A DNA stretch of 9,313 nucleotides from the NCBI GenBank assembly GCA_017882835.1, contig JADGOU010000094.1, positions 1 through 9,313 of the forward strand, written 5' to 3'. Every line of letters begins with the position of its first letter. Within the stretch, counting starts at the first letter, position 1. A model generated the notes under the pieces. The model saw only the letters and a list, made by a program, of their open reading frames with translations. It was not told where the DNA came from and ran no database searches. This stretch comes from Frankiaceae bacterium (GTDB lineage: Bacteria; Actinomycetota; Actinomycetes; JADGOU01). A program made the translations under genes and the position numbers. Positions 1 through 7,105 of the stretch are shown one piece after another.

Positions 1-1
1 G

Positions 2-310
2 CGGCTGCGGGTCGCCAACCCCGATCCGGCGTTCCACACCTTCGTCGCTGCGCGGCAGCGGCTGGCCGGTGTCGAGCCGCCGCGGGACGCGCCGAGCGGC
101 TTCGCGATGGCGGTGCGCCGCCAGCACGACCAAGTCGAGCTCGGTGGTCAGAACGTGCTCGAGGTCGAGCTGTGGTACGACGTGCCGAAGGGCGCGCCAG
201 TGAGTGGTGTCCGGCTGTCGGGTGATAGCGATCCCGAGGGCTTCCAGAGCGACCAGACGGTCGCCCACGCGCCCGACGGCGTGCTGGTGCCCCTGACACC
301 CGCGCGGTGA
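2..310 (+). CDS. 3' end of an unrecognised protein (partial, N-terminus outside window)
   Basis: The frame is open from the first bases of the window to a TGA at 308-310, giving the last 102 residues of a longer protein. The nearest in-frame ATG is at 107, but the frame stays open upstream with similar codon bias, so the gene most likely starts before the window. The visible tail is soluble-looking, with no membrane segment, and contains segments reading PDPAFHTFVAARQRLAGVE and NVLEVELWYDVP. I do not recognise a family or any catalytic motif. It lies in the same direction as glmS, 166 bp upstream, so it may be a neighbour rather than an operon member. The reverse-strand ORF over 148-402 is a composition shadow. 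Only the coding call is supported, not a function. Confidence 0.6.
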   Translation, partial: RLRVANPDPAFHTFVAARQRLAGVEPPRDAPSGFAMAVRRQHDQVELGGQNVLEVELWYDVPKGAPVSGVRLSGDSDPEGFQSDQTVAHAPDGVLVPLTPAR

Positions 311-327
311 GCGCGTAACCAGCGCGC
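311..327 (+). terminator. Weak hairpin just after the first gene (possible terminator)
   Basis: Directly after the stop codon, GCGCG (311-315) can pair with CGCGC (323-327) around the 7-base loop TAACCAG. The stem is only 5 bp and no T-run follows, so this is at best a weak intrinsic terminator and could be chance in such GC-rich DNA. Confidence 0.18.
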
Positions 328-370
328 CGCTCTGCCGCAGCCGCGTCCGCACCGAGTCCAGCCGGTGGAA

Positions 371-405
371 GCGGTGCTGAGCATCGCCGCGGTGCTGAGC
401 ATCGC
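371..405 (+). repeat. Two tandem 17-bp near-palindromes upstream of glmS (operator candidate)
   Basis: GCGGTGCTGAGCATCGC occurs identically at 371-387 and 389-405, centre-to-centre distance 18 bp. Each copy is itself a dyad centred on a G (379 and 397): seven of the eight flanking base pairs are complementary, and the eighth (374/384) is a G-T mismatch. The palindromic core TGCTGAGCA is 9 bp. A shorter match, GCTGAGCA, recurs at 468-475 beside the glmS start. Tandem dyads in the gap before an operon are typical of repressor or activator sites, but no regulator is identified. A simple slippage duplication is the alternative. Confidence 0.45.
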
Positions 406-464
406 TGTGACGATTGCCCGCCGCCGGTCCGCCGGTTCCTGGCAGATGCGCCGACCGGTCCGGT

Positions 465-470
465 TACGCT
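465..470 (+). promoter_or_regulatory. Candidate -10 element placing a leaderless start at glmS
   Basis: TACGCT fits the actinobacterial -10 pattern TANNNT, and six bases separate it from the A of the glmS ATG at 477. Transcription would then start at or next to the start codon. In support, there is no good Shine-Dalgarno sequence: the only nearby purine run is GAG at 471-473, three bases from the ATG. I see no clear TTGAC-like -35 box at 16-19 bp upstream, so this rests on the -10 and spacing only. Confidence 0.35.
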
Positions 471-476
471 GAGCAC

Positions 477-2312
477 ATGTGTGGAATCGTTGGGTACGTC
501 GGGGATCAAGAGGCGCTGGGTGTCGTCATGGACGGCCTGCGCCGACTGGAGTATCGCGGCTACGACAGCGCCGGGGTGGCCATCCTCGACGGCGGCCTGA
601 CCGTCGAGCGCCGCGCCGGCAAGCTGGCCAACCTGGACAAGGAGGTCACCGCGCATCCGCTAACCGGCACCACCGGGATGGGCCACACCCGCTGGGCCAC
701 CCACGGCGCGCCGACCGACCGCAACGCCCACCCACAAACCAGCTGCGATGGCGCGGTCGCCGTGGTGCATAACGGGATCATCGAGAACTTCGCCCGGCTG
801 GCCGCCGACCTAGAAGACCGCGGGCACGAACTGGCCAGCGACACCGATACCGAGGTGGTCGCCCACCTGCTGGAGGAGCAGTTCACCGGGGACCTGGCCG
901 AGGCGATGCGCACGGTCTGCCGGCAGCTCGACGGTGCGTTCACCCTGGTCGCGCTGCACCGGGACGCGCCCGGAGTGGTGGTTGGCGCCCGGCGCAACTC
1001 CCCGCTCGTGGTCGGCGCCGGCGACGGGGAGTACTTCCTCGCCAGCGACGTCGCCGCCTTCATCGCGCACACCCGCGACGCGGTCGAGCTCGGCCAGGAC
1101 CAGGTGGTGGAGCTGCGGCGCGACGGCTACACGGTGACCGACTTCGCCGGGGGGCCGGTCGACGTCAAGGCCTACCACGTCGACTGGGACGCCAGCGCGG
1201 CGGAGAAGTCGGGTTACCCCTACTTCATGCTCAAGGAGATCGCCGAGCAGCCGGTCGCGGTGGCCAGCACGCTGCTGGGGCGGTTCGCCGACAACGGCAA
1301 CCTCATGCTCGACGAGCTCCGGCTCGACGAGGACGAGCTGCGCGCGGTGGACAAGGTCTTCATCGTCGCCTGCGGAACGGCGTACCACGCGGGGCTGATC
1401 GCGAAGTACGCGATCGAGCACTGGACCCGGCTGCCGTGTGAGGTCGAGATGGCCTCGGAGTTCCGCTACCGCGACCCGGTGCTCGACCGGGCGACGCTGG
1501 TGGTCGTGATCAGCCAGAGCGGCGAGACGATGGACACGCTGATGGCGGTCCGGCACGCCCGCGAGCAGGCGGCCCGGGTGGTCGCCATTTGTAACACCAA
1601 CGGCTCGACCATCCCGCGCGAGTCTGACGCCGTGCTCTACACCCGCGCCGGCCCGGAGGTCGGGGTCGCCGCGACCAAGACCTTCCTGACCCAGATCACC
1701 GCGACGTACCTGCTGGCGCTCTACCTGGCGCAGGTGCGCGGCACCATGTACGGCGACGAGATCACCGACATCGTCGAGCAGCTGCAGGGCGCCCCGGCGC
1801 TCATCCAGGCGACGCTGGCCACCGTAGAGCCGGTGCGGGCGCTGGCCCGCGAGCTGGCAGGTGCCCCCGCGGTGCTCTTCCTCGGTCGGCACGTCGGCTA
1901 CCCGGTGGCCCTGGAGGGAGCGCTCAAGCTCAAGGAACTCGCCTACATGCACGCCGAGGGGTTCCCGGCCGGAGAGCTCAAGCACGGCCCGATCGCGTTG
2001 GTCGAGGACGGTCTGCCAGTGGTCGTCGTGGTGCCGTCTCCCCGCGGCCGCAATGTGCTGCACGGCAAGATGGTGTCGAACATCCAGGAGATCCGGGCTC
2101 GTGGCGCCCGCACCATCGTGATCGCCGAAGACGGGGACAATGACGTCACGCCGTACGCCGACTCGGTGATCCGGGTGCCGCAGCTGCCGACGTTGCTGGC
2201 GCCGCTGGTGACCACCGTGCCGCTGCAGGTCTTCGCCTGTGAGCTGGCGCTGGCCAAGGGCCACGATGTCGACCAGCCGCGCAACCTGGCCAAGTCGGTC
2301 ACGGTCGAGTAG
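477..2312 (+). CDS. glmS: Glutamine--fructose-6-phosphate aminotransferase (isomerizing), GlmS
   Basis: GlmS makes glucosamine-6-phosphate from fructose-6-phosphate and glutamine, the entry step to UDP-GlcNAc and peptidoglycan. The protein has 611 residues, close to the 609 of E. coli. The start at 477 is fixed by biochemistry: it places the nucleophile cysteine right after Met (MCGIVGYVGD). The longer frame from 414 would add 21 residues before it and block N-terminal maturation. The glutaminase domain covers about residues 2-225 and shows RRLEYRGYDSAG, GHTRWATHG and HNGIIENF. Two SIS domains follow, with ACGTAYHAG (Cys299), SQSGET at 346-351, and the ring-opening and isomerisation region around Glu487 and His503 (ELKHGPIAL). 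It ends in the family signature NLAKSVTVE. It is probably the first gene of the operon; acpS starts 5 bp after its stop. No glmS ribozyme space exists, and none is expected outside Firmicutes-type organisms. Confidence 0.98.
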   Translation: MCGIVGYVGDQEALGVVMDGLRRLEYRGYDSAGVAILDGGLTVERRAGKLANLDKEVTAHPLTGTTGMGHTRWATHGAPTDRNAHPQTSCDGAVAVVHNGIIENFARLAADLEDRGHELASDTDTEVVAHLLEEQFTGDLAEAMRTVCRQLDGAFTLVALHRDAPGVVVGARRNSPLVVGAGDGEYFLASDVAAFIAHTRDAVELGQDQVVELRRDGYTVTDFAGGPVDVKAYHVDWDASAAEKSGYPYFMLKEIAEQPVAVASTLLGRFADNGNLMLDELRLDEDELRAVDKVFIVACGTAYHAGLIAKYAIEHWTRLPCEVEMASEFRYRDPVLDRATLVVVISQSGETMDTLMAVRHAREQAARVVAICNTNGSTIPRESDAVLYTRAGPEVGVAATKTFLTQITATYLLALYLAQVRGTMYGDEITDIVEQLQGAPALIQATLATVEPVRALARELAGAPAVLFLGRHVGYPVALEGALKLKELAYMHAEGFPAGELKHGPIALVEDGLPVVVVVPSPRGRNVLHGKMVSNIQEIRARGARTIVIAEDGDNDVTPYADSVIRVPQLPTLLAPLVTTVPLQVFACELALAKGHDVDQPRNLAKSVTVE

Positions 2313-2317
2313 CCGGC

Positions 2318-2689
2318 GTGGCGGTCGCCGGTGTCGGCGTCGACCTGGTCGAGGTGGCCCGGTTCACCGCGATGCTGGCGCGCACGCCCGGTGTCGCGGA
2401 CCGGCTGTTCACCGCTGGCGAGGTGGCCACCGCGGGCACCGGCCCGGCCGCAGCGGCTCGGTTGGCGGCCCGGTTCGCCGCCAAGGAGGCGCTGAGCAAG
2501 GCCCTCGGCGCGCCCGTCGGGCTGCACTGGCACGATGCCGAGGTGGTCACCGAGCCCTCCGGACGTCCGACCCTGCGGGTCAGCGGTACCGTGGCCGCGG
2601 TGGCGGCGGCACTCGGCGTACGGCGCTGGCACGTCTCGCTGAGCCACGACGGGGGGTTGGCGACCGCGGTGGTGGTGGCCGAGACGTGA
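2318..2689 (+). CDS. acpS: Holo-[acyl-carrier-protein] synthase, AcpS
   Basis: AcpS transfers 4'-phosphopantetheine from coenzyme A to the serine of acyl carrier protein, activating fatty-acid (and some polyketide) synthesis in the cytoplasm. The product has 123 residues, normal for the compact trimeric AcpS type. The N-terminus GVGVDLVEVARF carries the Mg2+-binding Asp9. The second signature RFAAKEALSKALG holds Glu57 and Lys61. The C-terminus LSHDGGLATAVVV matches the last strand-loop of the family. The start is GTG at 2318, 5 bp after the glmS stop, which puts Asp9 at its usual distance from the N-terminus. GAG at 2308-2310 could serve as a weak ribosome binding site seven bases away. Tight spacing suggests cotranscription and probable coupling with glmS. 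Confidence 0.96.
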   Translation: MAVAGVGVDLVEVARFTAMLARTPGVADRLFTAGEVATAGTGPAAAARLAARFAAKEALSKALGAPVGLHWHDAEVVTEPSGRPTLRVSGTVAAVAAALGVRRWHVSLSHDGGLATAVVVAET

Positions 2690-2705
2690 CGGTCCCATGA
2701 GACCG
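2690..2705 (+). other. Small inverted repeat in the acpS-nnr junction
   Basis: CGGTC (2690-2694) and GACCG (2701-2705) form a 5-bp stem with the six-base loop CCATGA, ending two bases before the nnr ATG. It might modulate initiation at nnr, but it is short, has no T-run and could be chance. Confidence 0.2.
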
Positions 2706-2707
2706 AC

Positions 2708-4228
2708 ATGAGATCCGCCCATCCGGTGGCGCAGGTGCGGGCGGCCGAGGCCGCCCTCATGGCCCGGTTGCCGACCGGCACGCTGATGCAGCGGGCGGCC
2801 GCCGGGCTGGCCCACCGGGTCGCCCAGCAGCTGGGCGCCCGGCACGGCGGCGTGTACGGCGGGCGCATCGCGCTGCTGGTCGGCCGCGGCAACAACGGGG
2901 CGGACGCGCTGTGGGCCGGGTCTCGGCTGGCCCGCCGGGGCGCGCGGGTGGAGGCGCTAACACTGGGCGACGTCGACGCCACCGCGCGGGCGGCGCTGCT
3001 GCGAGCCGGCGGTCGGTGCCGGCCGGCAGAGAATTCGGGCACGTTGGCGGTGCTCGCGGCCGCCGACGTCGTGGTCGACGGCATCCTCGGCATCGGCGGC
3101 CGGGGTGCCCTGCGGGGCGTGGCCGCGGCGCTGGCCGACCAGCTGCCCGGGCCGGCCACGGGCGCAACCGTCGTCGCCGTCGACCTGCCCAGCGGCGTCG
3201 ATGCCGACACCGGTGTGGTGGCCGGGCCGGCGGTCCGCGCGGACATCACCGTGACCTTCGGCACGCTCAAGCCGGGGCTGGTGCTGGCGCCTGGCTCGGC
3301 GTACGCCGGCTCGGTGGAGCTAGTGGACATCGGCCTGGCCGGTGACCTGCCGCCGGCGACGACGACGGTGCTGGACGCCGCCGACGTCGACGCCCGGCTG
3401 GTTCGGCCGGGACCGGAGTCGACCAAGTACCGCCGCGGCGTACTCGGGGTGGTCGCCGGCAGCGACGCCTATCCGGGTGCAGCCGTGCTCGCCGTCGGCG
3501 GAGCGCTGCGGGCCGGCGCCGGGATGGTGCGCTTCGCCTCGGTCCCGCCCGCCGCCGAGCTGGTGCGCCAGCGCTGGCCGGAGTGTGTGGTCACCGTGGT
3601 GCCGGCCGGCGCCGGCGGCAGCGTCGCCGACCCGGTCGCCGTGCTCGGTGCCGGCCGGGTGCAGGCCTGGGTGATGGGCCCGGGGGTCGGCACCGACCAG
3701 GACGCGGCCGCGGTGCTGCAGGCGGTGCTGGCCAGCGACGTTCCGGTGCTCGTGGACGCCGACGCGCTGACGGTGCTGGCTCGTCATCCCGACTGGGTGC
3801 GCAACCGGTCCGCGCCGACCCTGCTCACTCCGCACCTCGGCGAGTTCGCCCGGCTGACCGGCGTGGACGTGGAGGCGAGCGACTTCGACCGCCTGGGCGC
3901 GGCCCGCGACGCGGCTTCCGACCTCGGCGCCACCGTGCTGCTCAAGGGCTCCGGTACCGTGGTCGCCGACCCGGATTGGACGGCGCGCATCAACCCCACC
4001 GGCACGTCGCGGCTGGCCACCGCGGGCAGCGGTGACGTGCTCTCCGGCGCTGGCGGCAGCCTGCTCGCTACCGGACTGAGCCCGTTGGACGCCGGCTCCG
4101 TGGCGGCGTTCCTGCACGGCCTCGCCGCCCGGCTGGCGCCCGGCCCGGTGGCCGCGGCGGACCTGGTCGAGCACTGGCCGGACGCCGTCCGCGCCGTCGC
4201 CGAGGCAGCAGGCAGGATGCCGGCATGA
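2708..4228 (+). CDS. nnr: Bifunctional NAD(P)H-hydrate epimerase / ADP-dependent NAD(P)H-hydrate dehydratase, Nnr (YjeF)
   Basis: Nnr repairs the damaged cofactors NADHX and NADPHX: the N-domain interconverts the R and S epimers and the C-domain dehydrates the S form using ADP. The 506-residue length fits a full two-domain fusion. The epimerase half (about 1-225) shows GRGNNGAD at 59-66, VVVDGILGIGG with Asp124, and VAVDLPSGVD at 157-165 with the likely catalytic Asp159. The ribokinase-like half (about 235-500) shows YRRGVLGVVAGSDAYPGAA, GPGVG at 324-328, VDADAL at 349-354, LTPHLGEF at 373-380 and ATAGSGDVLSG with catalytic Asp443. GNNGAD differs from the more usual GNNGGD. ATG 2708 is chosen because the following residues (VRAAEAALMARLPTGTLMQRAAAGLA) match the family's N-terminal helix. 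It begins 18 bp after acpS and overlaps alr by 4 bp. Confidence 0.96.
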   Translation: MRSAHPVAQVRAAEAALMARLPTGTLMQRAAAGLAHRVAQQLGARHGGVYGGRIALLVGRGNNGADALWAGSRLARRGARVEALTLGDVDATARAALLRAGGRCRPAENSGTLAVLAAADVVVDGILGIGGRGALRGVAAALADQLPGPATGATVVAVDLPSGVDADTGVVAGPAVRADITVTFGTLKPGLVLAPGSAYAGSVELVDIGLAGDLPPATTTVLDAADVDARLVRPGPESTKYRRGVLGVVAGSDAYPGAAVLAVGGALRAGAGMVRFASVPPAAELVRQRWPECVVTVVPAGAGGSVADPVAVLGAGRVQAWVMGPGVGTDQDAAAVLQAVLASDVPVLVDADALTVLARHPDWVRNRSAPTLLTPHLGEFARLTGVDVEASDFDRLGAARDAASDLGATVLLKGSGTVVADPDWTARINPTGTSRLATAGSGDVLSGAGGSLLATGLSPLDAGSVAAFLHGLAARLAPGPVAAADLVEHWPDAVRAVAEAAGRMPA

Positions 4229-5388
4229 CCGGCGGTGTGACGGCCGGGAACCACCCAGAGCTGCGAGCGGAGGCCCGGATCGACCTGGACGCGGTCCGGG
4301 CGAACGTAACCGCGCTGGCCGCGCACGCCGGTGGCGCCACCGTGATGGCCGTGGTCAAGGCCGACGGCTATGGCCACGGCATGGTGCCGTGCGCCCGGGC
4401 GGCCTTGGCCGGCGGCGCGGGCTGGCTCGGGGTCGCGTTTGTCGAGGAGGCGCTGGCGCTGCGGGCGATCGGCATCGACGTACCGATATTGGCCTGGCTG
4501 GCCGCACCCGGCGAGCCGCTGGCGCCGGCGGTGGCGGCCGACGTGGACCTGTCCGCGAGCGCGCCCTGGGCGCTGGGGGAGATCGCGACGGCCGCGCATG
4601 CCGCCGGTCGGCCGGCCAGCGTGCACCTCAAGGTCGACACCGGGCTGTCTCGCGCCGGCGCGACCGTCGCCGACTGGCCGGGACTGGTGACCGCGGCCGC
4701 CAAGGCGGAGGCGGAAGGGGTACTGCGGGTAATCGGAGTCTGGAGCCACTTCGCCTACGCCGACGCGCCCGAACACCCGGTCACGCTGGCCCAGCTACGG
4801 GTGTTTGCTGAGGCGCTGGACGTGGCCGCGACCGCCGGTCTGCGGCCGCAGCTGCGGCACATCGCCCAGTCCGCGGCCACCCTGGTCGCCCCCGACGCCC
4901 GCTATGACCTGGTCCGACCGGGGTTGGCCGTCTACGGCCTTTCGCCGGTCCCGCACCTCGGCACCGCAGTCGACTTCGGCCTCACCCCGGCGATGACGCT
5001 GTCGGCTCGGGTGGCCCTGACCAAGCGGGTGCCCACCGGCTCCGGCGTGTCCTACGGCCACACGTACCGGACCTCGGCGGAGGCCATGCTGGCGCTGGTC
5101 CCGCTCGGATACGCCGACGGGGTCCCTCGCCGCGCCGGTAACCGGTCCGAGGTGCTGGTCGCCGGGCGGCGGCGGCGGGTGAGCGGCACGGTGTGCATGG
5201 ACCAGTTTGTCGTCGACGTGGCAGATGATCCGGTGCAGGCGGGGGATGAGGTCGTGCTGTTCGGGCCGGGCAGCGCTGGCGAGCCGACCGCCCAGGACTG
5301 GGCCGAGGCACTGGACACCATCTCCTATGAGGTGGTCAGTCGGATCGGGCCGCGAGTGCCGCGGGTCTATGTTGGAGCCGGCGAATGA
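4225..5388 (+). CDS. alr: Alanine racemase, Alr
   Basis: Alr is the PLP-dependent racemase that supplies D-alanine for peptidoglycan. The 387-residue protein has a TIM-barrel domain followed by a C-terminal beta domain. Visible hallmarks are AVVKADGYGHG with the Schiff-base Lys45 and Tyr49, HLKVDTGLSRAG with the probably carbamylated Lys136 and Arg143, SHFAYAD, RPGLAVYG with the Arg231 that contacts the PLP pyridine nitrogen, GVSYGHTY with the second catalytic base Tyr277, PLGYADG, and GTVCMDQ at 321-327 from the partner-subunit active-site loop. All the catalytic residues I looked for are present. The ATG overlaps the nnr stop (ATGA at 4225-4228), and AGGA at 4214-4217 lies seven bases upstream as ribosome binding site. 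The last codons sit inside a 12-bp duplication that also holds the next gene's start. Confidence 0.98.
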   Translation: MTGGVTAGNHPELRAEARIDLDAVRANVTALAAHAGGATVMAVVKADGYGHGMVPCARAALAGGAGWLGVAFVEEALALRAIGIDVPILAWLAAPGEPLAPAVAADVDLSASAPWALGEIATAAHAAGRPASVHLKVDTGLSRAGATVADWPGLVTAAAKAEAEGVLRVIGVWSHFAYADAPEHPVTLAQLRVFAEALDVAATAGLRPQLRHIAQSAATLVAPDARYDLVRPGLAVYGLSPVPHLGTAVDFGLTPAMTLSARVALTKRVPTGSGVSYGHTYRTSAEAMLALVPLGYADGVPRRAGNRSEVLVAGRRRRVSGTVCMDQFVVDVADDPVQAGDEVVLFGPGSAGEPTAQDWAEALDTISYEVVSRIGPRVPRVYVGAGE

Positions 5389-5403
5389 GCCGGCGAATGA
5401 GCC
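5375..5403 (+). repeat. 12-bp tandem duplication spanning the alr stop and hydrolase start
   Basis: GAGCCGGCGAAT is repeated head to tail at 5375-5386 and 5387-5398, and the next five bases begin a third copy. The array contains the alr stop (5386-5388) and two in-frame ATG codons for the next gene, at 5385 and 5397. Each ATG has a GAG-type ribosome binding element about seven bases upstream. Because 12 is a multiple of three, the copy changes only the hydrolase N-terminus by four residues and leaves alr unchanged. Confidence 0.85.
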
Positions 5404-6503
5404 CGGTCAACGGGTCCGGCTCGAGCGTTCGCCGCCGGGCCGCGGTCGTCCTCGGCACCGTCGGCGCCGCCACCACCGGGGTCGGTATCGGCTTGGCGGC
5501 GGAGCATCGGCTGATCGGGCGTGAGCGGCTGCGCCCAGACCCGGAGGCCCGCGAGCCGTTCGGGCGGCTGCCAGGACGGTCGCGGACCGTGGCCGCCGAG
5601 GACGGCGCCGAGCTCTACGTCGAGGAGATCGGCGCGCCGGACGCGCCGCTGACGGTGGCCTTCTGCCATGGGTTCTGCAACGACATGCGGGTCTGGCACT
5701 ACCAGCGGCGCGACCTGGCCGGACCGGACCGGCGGTTGGTCTGCTGGGACCAGCGGGCGCACGGTCACTCCGGTCGCGGGGACCGCAGCCGGGCTAACAT
5801 CGACCAGCTCGGCCGAGATCTCGACGCAGTGCTGCACACCGTCGTACCGACCGGACCGATCGTGCTGATCGGGCACTCCATGGGTGGTATGACGATCATG
5901 GCCCTGGCCGACCAACGGCCGGAGCTGTTCGGCGACCGAGTGATCGGCGTGGGCCTGGTGTCGACCTCGACGGGCAAGTTGGCTGAGATCACCTTTGGGT
6001 TCCCGGCGGTGTTCAGCCGGGTGAACCGTCGGGTTATGCCGGTGGTCGAGCAGGGCCTGGCCCGCCGAGCGGAGGTGATCGAGCGCAGTCGCCGGGTCGG
6101 CACCGACATCAACTTCCTGCTGACGCGGTACTTCACCTTCGGGTCCGGCGACGTCAGCCCCGCCGTGGTGGAGCTGGTCGAGCGGATGATCGTCGCTACC
6201 CCGTTGTCCGTGATTACGGACTTCTTCCCGGCGTTCCTCAGCCTGGACAAGCTGGCGGCGATGAGCGTTCTGAACCCGGTGGAGGTCGTGGTCCTGGTGG
6301 GGGAGAAGGACGCGCTCACGCCGCTGGAGCACAGCCGGGCGATCGCGGCCGCCTTGCCGCGCGCCCGGCTGGTGGTGTTGCCGAACTCCGGGCACATGCT
6401 GCCGGTGGAACGCCCGGCCGAGGTGACCCGCGAGCTTCGCGAGCTGATCGAACGGGTCGAGAGCCGGCTGGCTACCGGCGACCGCGCTGGATCGGGAGCA
6501 TGA
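5385..6503 (+). CDS. Alpha/beta hydrolase with N-terminal membrane anchor
   Basis: This is a serine hydrolase of the alpha/beta fold; its substrate cannot be read from the sequence. It has 372 residues. After an arginine patch (RRR at 16-18) comes one hydrophobic segment at about 19-39, which could be a signal anchor or an uncleaved export signal. The catalytic fold spans about 67-360: the oxyanion HG at 95-96, the nucleophile elbow GHSMGG with Ser165, the acid Asp309 in VLVGEKDALTP, and His337 in NSGHMLP. Residues about 195-290 form the variable lid. The start at 5385 overlaps the alr stop as ATGA, with GGAG at 5374-5377; an in-frame ATG at 5397 is an equally plausible start. A hydrolase in this slot after alr is, from memory, common in actinobacteria. 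Lipase, esterase or haloperoxidase-like names would be guesses. Confidence 0.93.
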   Translation: MSRRMSPVNGSGSSVRRRAAVVLGTVGAATTGVGIGLAAEHRLIGRERLRPDPEAREPFGRLPGRSRTVAAEDGAELYVEEIGAPDAPLTVAFCHGFCNDMRVWHYQRRDLAGPDRRLVCWDQRAHGHSGRGDRSRANIDQLGRDLDAVLHTVVPTGPIVLIGHSMGGMTIMALADQRPELFGDRVIGVGLVSTSTGKLAEITFGFPAVFSRVNRRVMPVVEQGLARRAEVIERSRRVGTDINFLLTRYFTFGSGDVSPAVVELVERMIVATPLSVITDFFPAFLSLDKLAAMSVLNPVEVVVLVGEKDALTPLEHSRAIAAALPRARLVVLPNSGHMLPVERPAEVTRELRELIERVESRLATGDRAGSGA

Positions 6504-7105
6504 ACGCCCTGGTCAACGGCGCCGCCGCCCAACGCTGCGCCGACTGGCCGGCGCTTGCCGGCGCCGTCCGCGGTTGCATCGCGTGCCCCGAACTCGCGGC
6601 GACTCGCCGGACAGTGGTCGCCGGAACGGCACCGGCCGGGGCCGCGCTGCTCCTGATCGGCGAGGCTCCGGGTGCGGCCGAGGACGCCAGCGGAGTGCCG
6701 TTCGTCGGCCGCTCCGGAGCGCTGCTCGACCGGCTGCTGGCCGAGGTGGGCCTGGACCGGGCGGCCGTCGCCGTCGCCAACGTGGTCAAGTGCCGACCAC
6801 CCGGCAACCGCCGACCCACGCCGGCCGAGGTGCAGCGCTGCCGCCCCTGGTTGACCCGTCAGCTGGAGCTGGTCGAACCGGTGCTGACGGTGCTCCTCGG
6901 CGGTACGGCGTTGAGCTGGGTTTTCGGTCGCCCTGCCCAGGTGGGCCGCATGCGCGGCCGGCCGCACGTCGTCGACGGCCGGCGCTACCTCGCCTCCTAC
7001 CACCCGTCGGCCGCCATCAGGTTCGGCCCGAACGGCGCTCCACTGGCGTCGCTTCGGTCCGATCTCGCGCTCGCGGCCCAGTTGTTGACCGCCCTCAGTT
7101 CTTGA
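6500..7105 (+). CDS. Uracil-DNA glycosylase, family 4 type with [4Fe-4S] cluster
   Basis: This enzyme removes uracil from DNA to start base-excision repair. The 201-residue protein has four cysteines arranged as in family 4 glycosylases: Cys26 and Cys29 (CIAC), Cys98 (NVVKCRPPGNRRP) and Cys114. These would ligate a [4Fe-4S] cluster. The active-site motif GEAPGAAED lies at 54-62, followed by GVPFVGRSGALLD, which orders the uracil pocket. The C-terminal motif is YHPSAA at 167-172. The start at 6500 overlaps the hydrolase stop (ATGA). GGGAG at 6494-6498 is too close to the ATG, so GGA at 6489-6491 or translational coupling probably drives initiation. The stop codon lies in the second unit of a tandem repeat. 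A DNA repair gene is not an obvious partner for its cell-wall and tRNA-modification neighbours. Confidence 0.93.
   Translation: MNALVNGAAAQRCADWPALAGAVRGCIACPELAATRRTVVAGTAPAGAALLLIGEAPGAAEDASGVPFVGRSGALLDRLLAEVGLDRAAVAVANVVKCRPPGNRRPTPAEVQRCRPWLTRQLELVEPVLTVLLGGTALSWVFGRPAQVGRMRGRPHVVDGRRYLASYHPSAAIRFGPNGAPLASLRSDLALAAQLLTALSS

Noticed and set aside
414..476. Upstream ATG that would lengthen GlmS by 21 residues
   Set aside because: The catalytic cysteine must become N-terminal after Met removal, so the start must be the ATG at 477.
311..476. glmS ribozyme or other riboswitch before glmS
   Set aside because: The gap is only 166 bp and shows no ribozyme-like pairing pattern that I can trace; the ribozyme is characteristic of Firmicutes-type bacteria.
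810..2264. 484-codon open frame on the minus strand opposite glmS
   Set aside because: It lies entirely opposite a certain gene. Long antisense frames arise automatically from extreme third-position GC, and the translation shows no family motif.
2697..2711. Tiny ATG frame (M-R-P-T-stop) just before nnr
   Set aside because: Only four codons, and its stop overlaps the nnr start; chance cannot be excluded and no function can be argued.
4840..4851. Perfect palindrome CTGCGGCCGCAG inside alr
   Set aside because: Isolated, within conserved coding sequence, and expected occasionally at this GC content.
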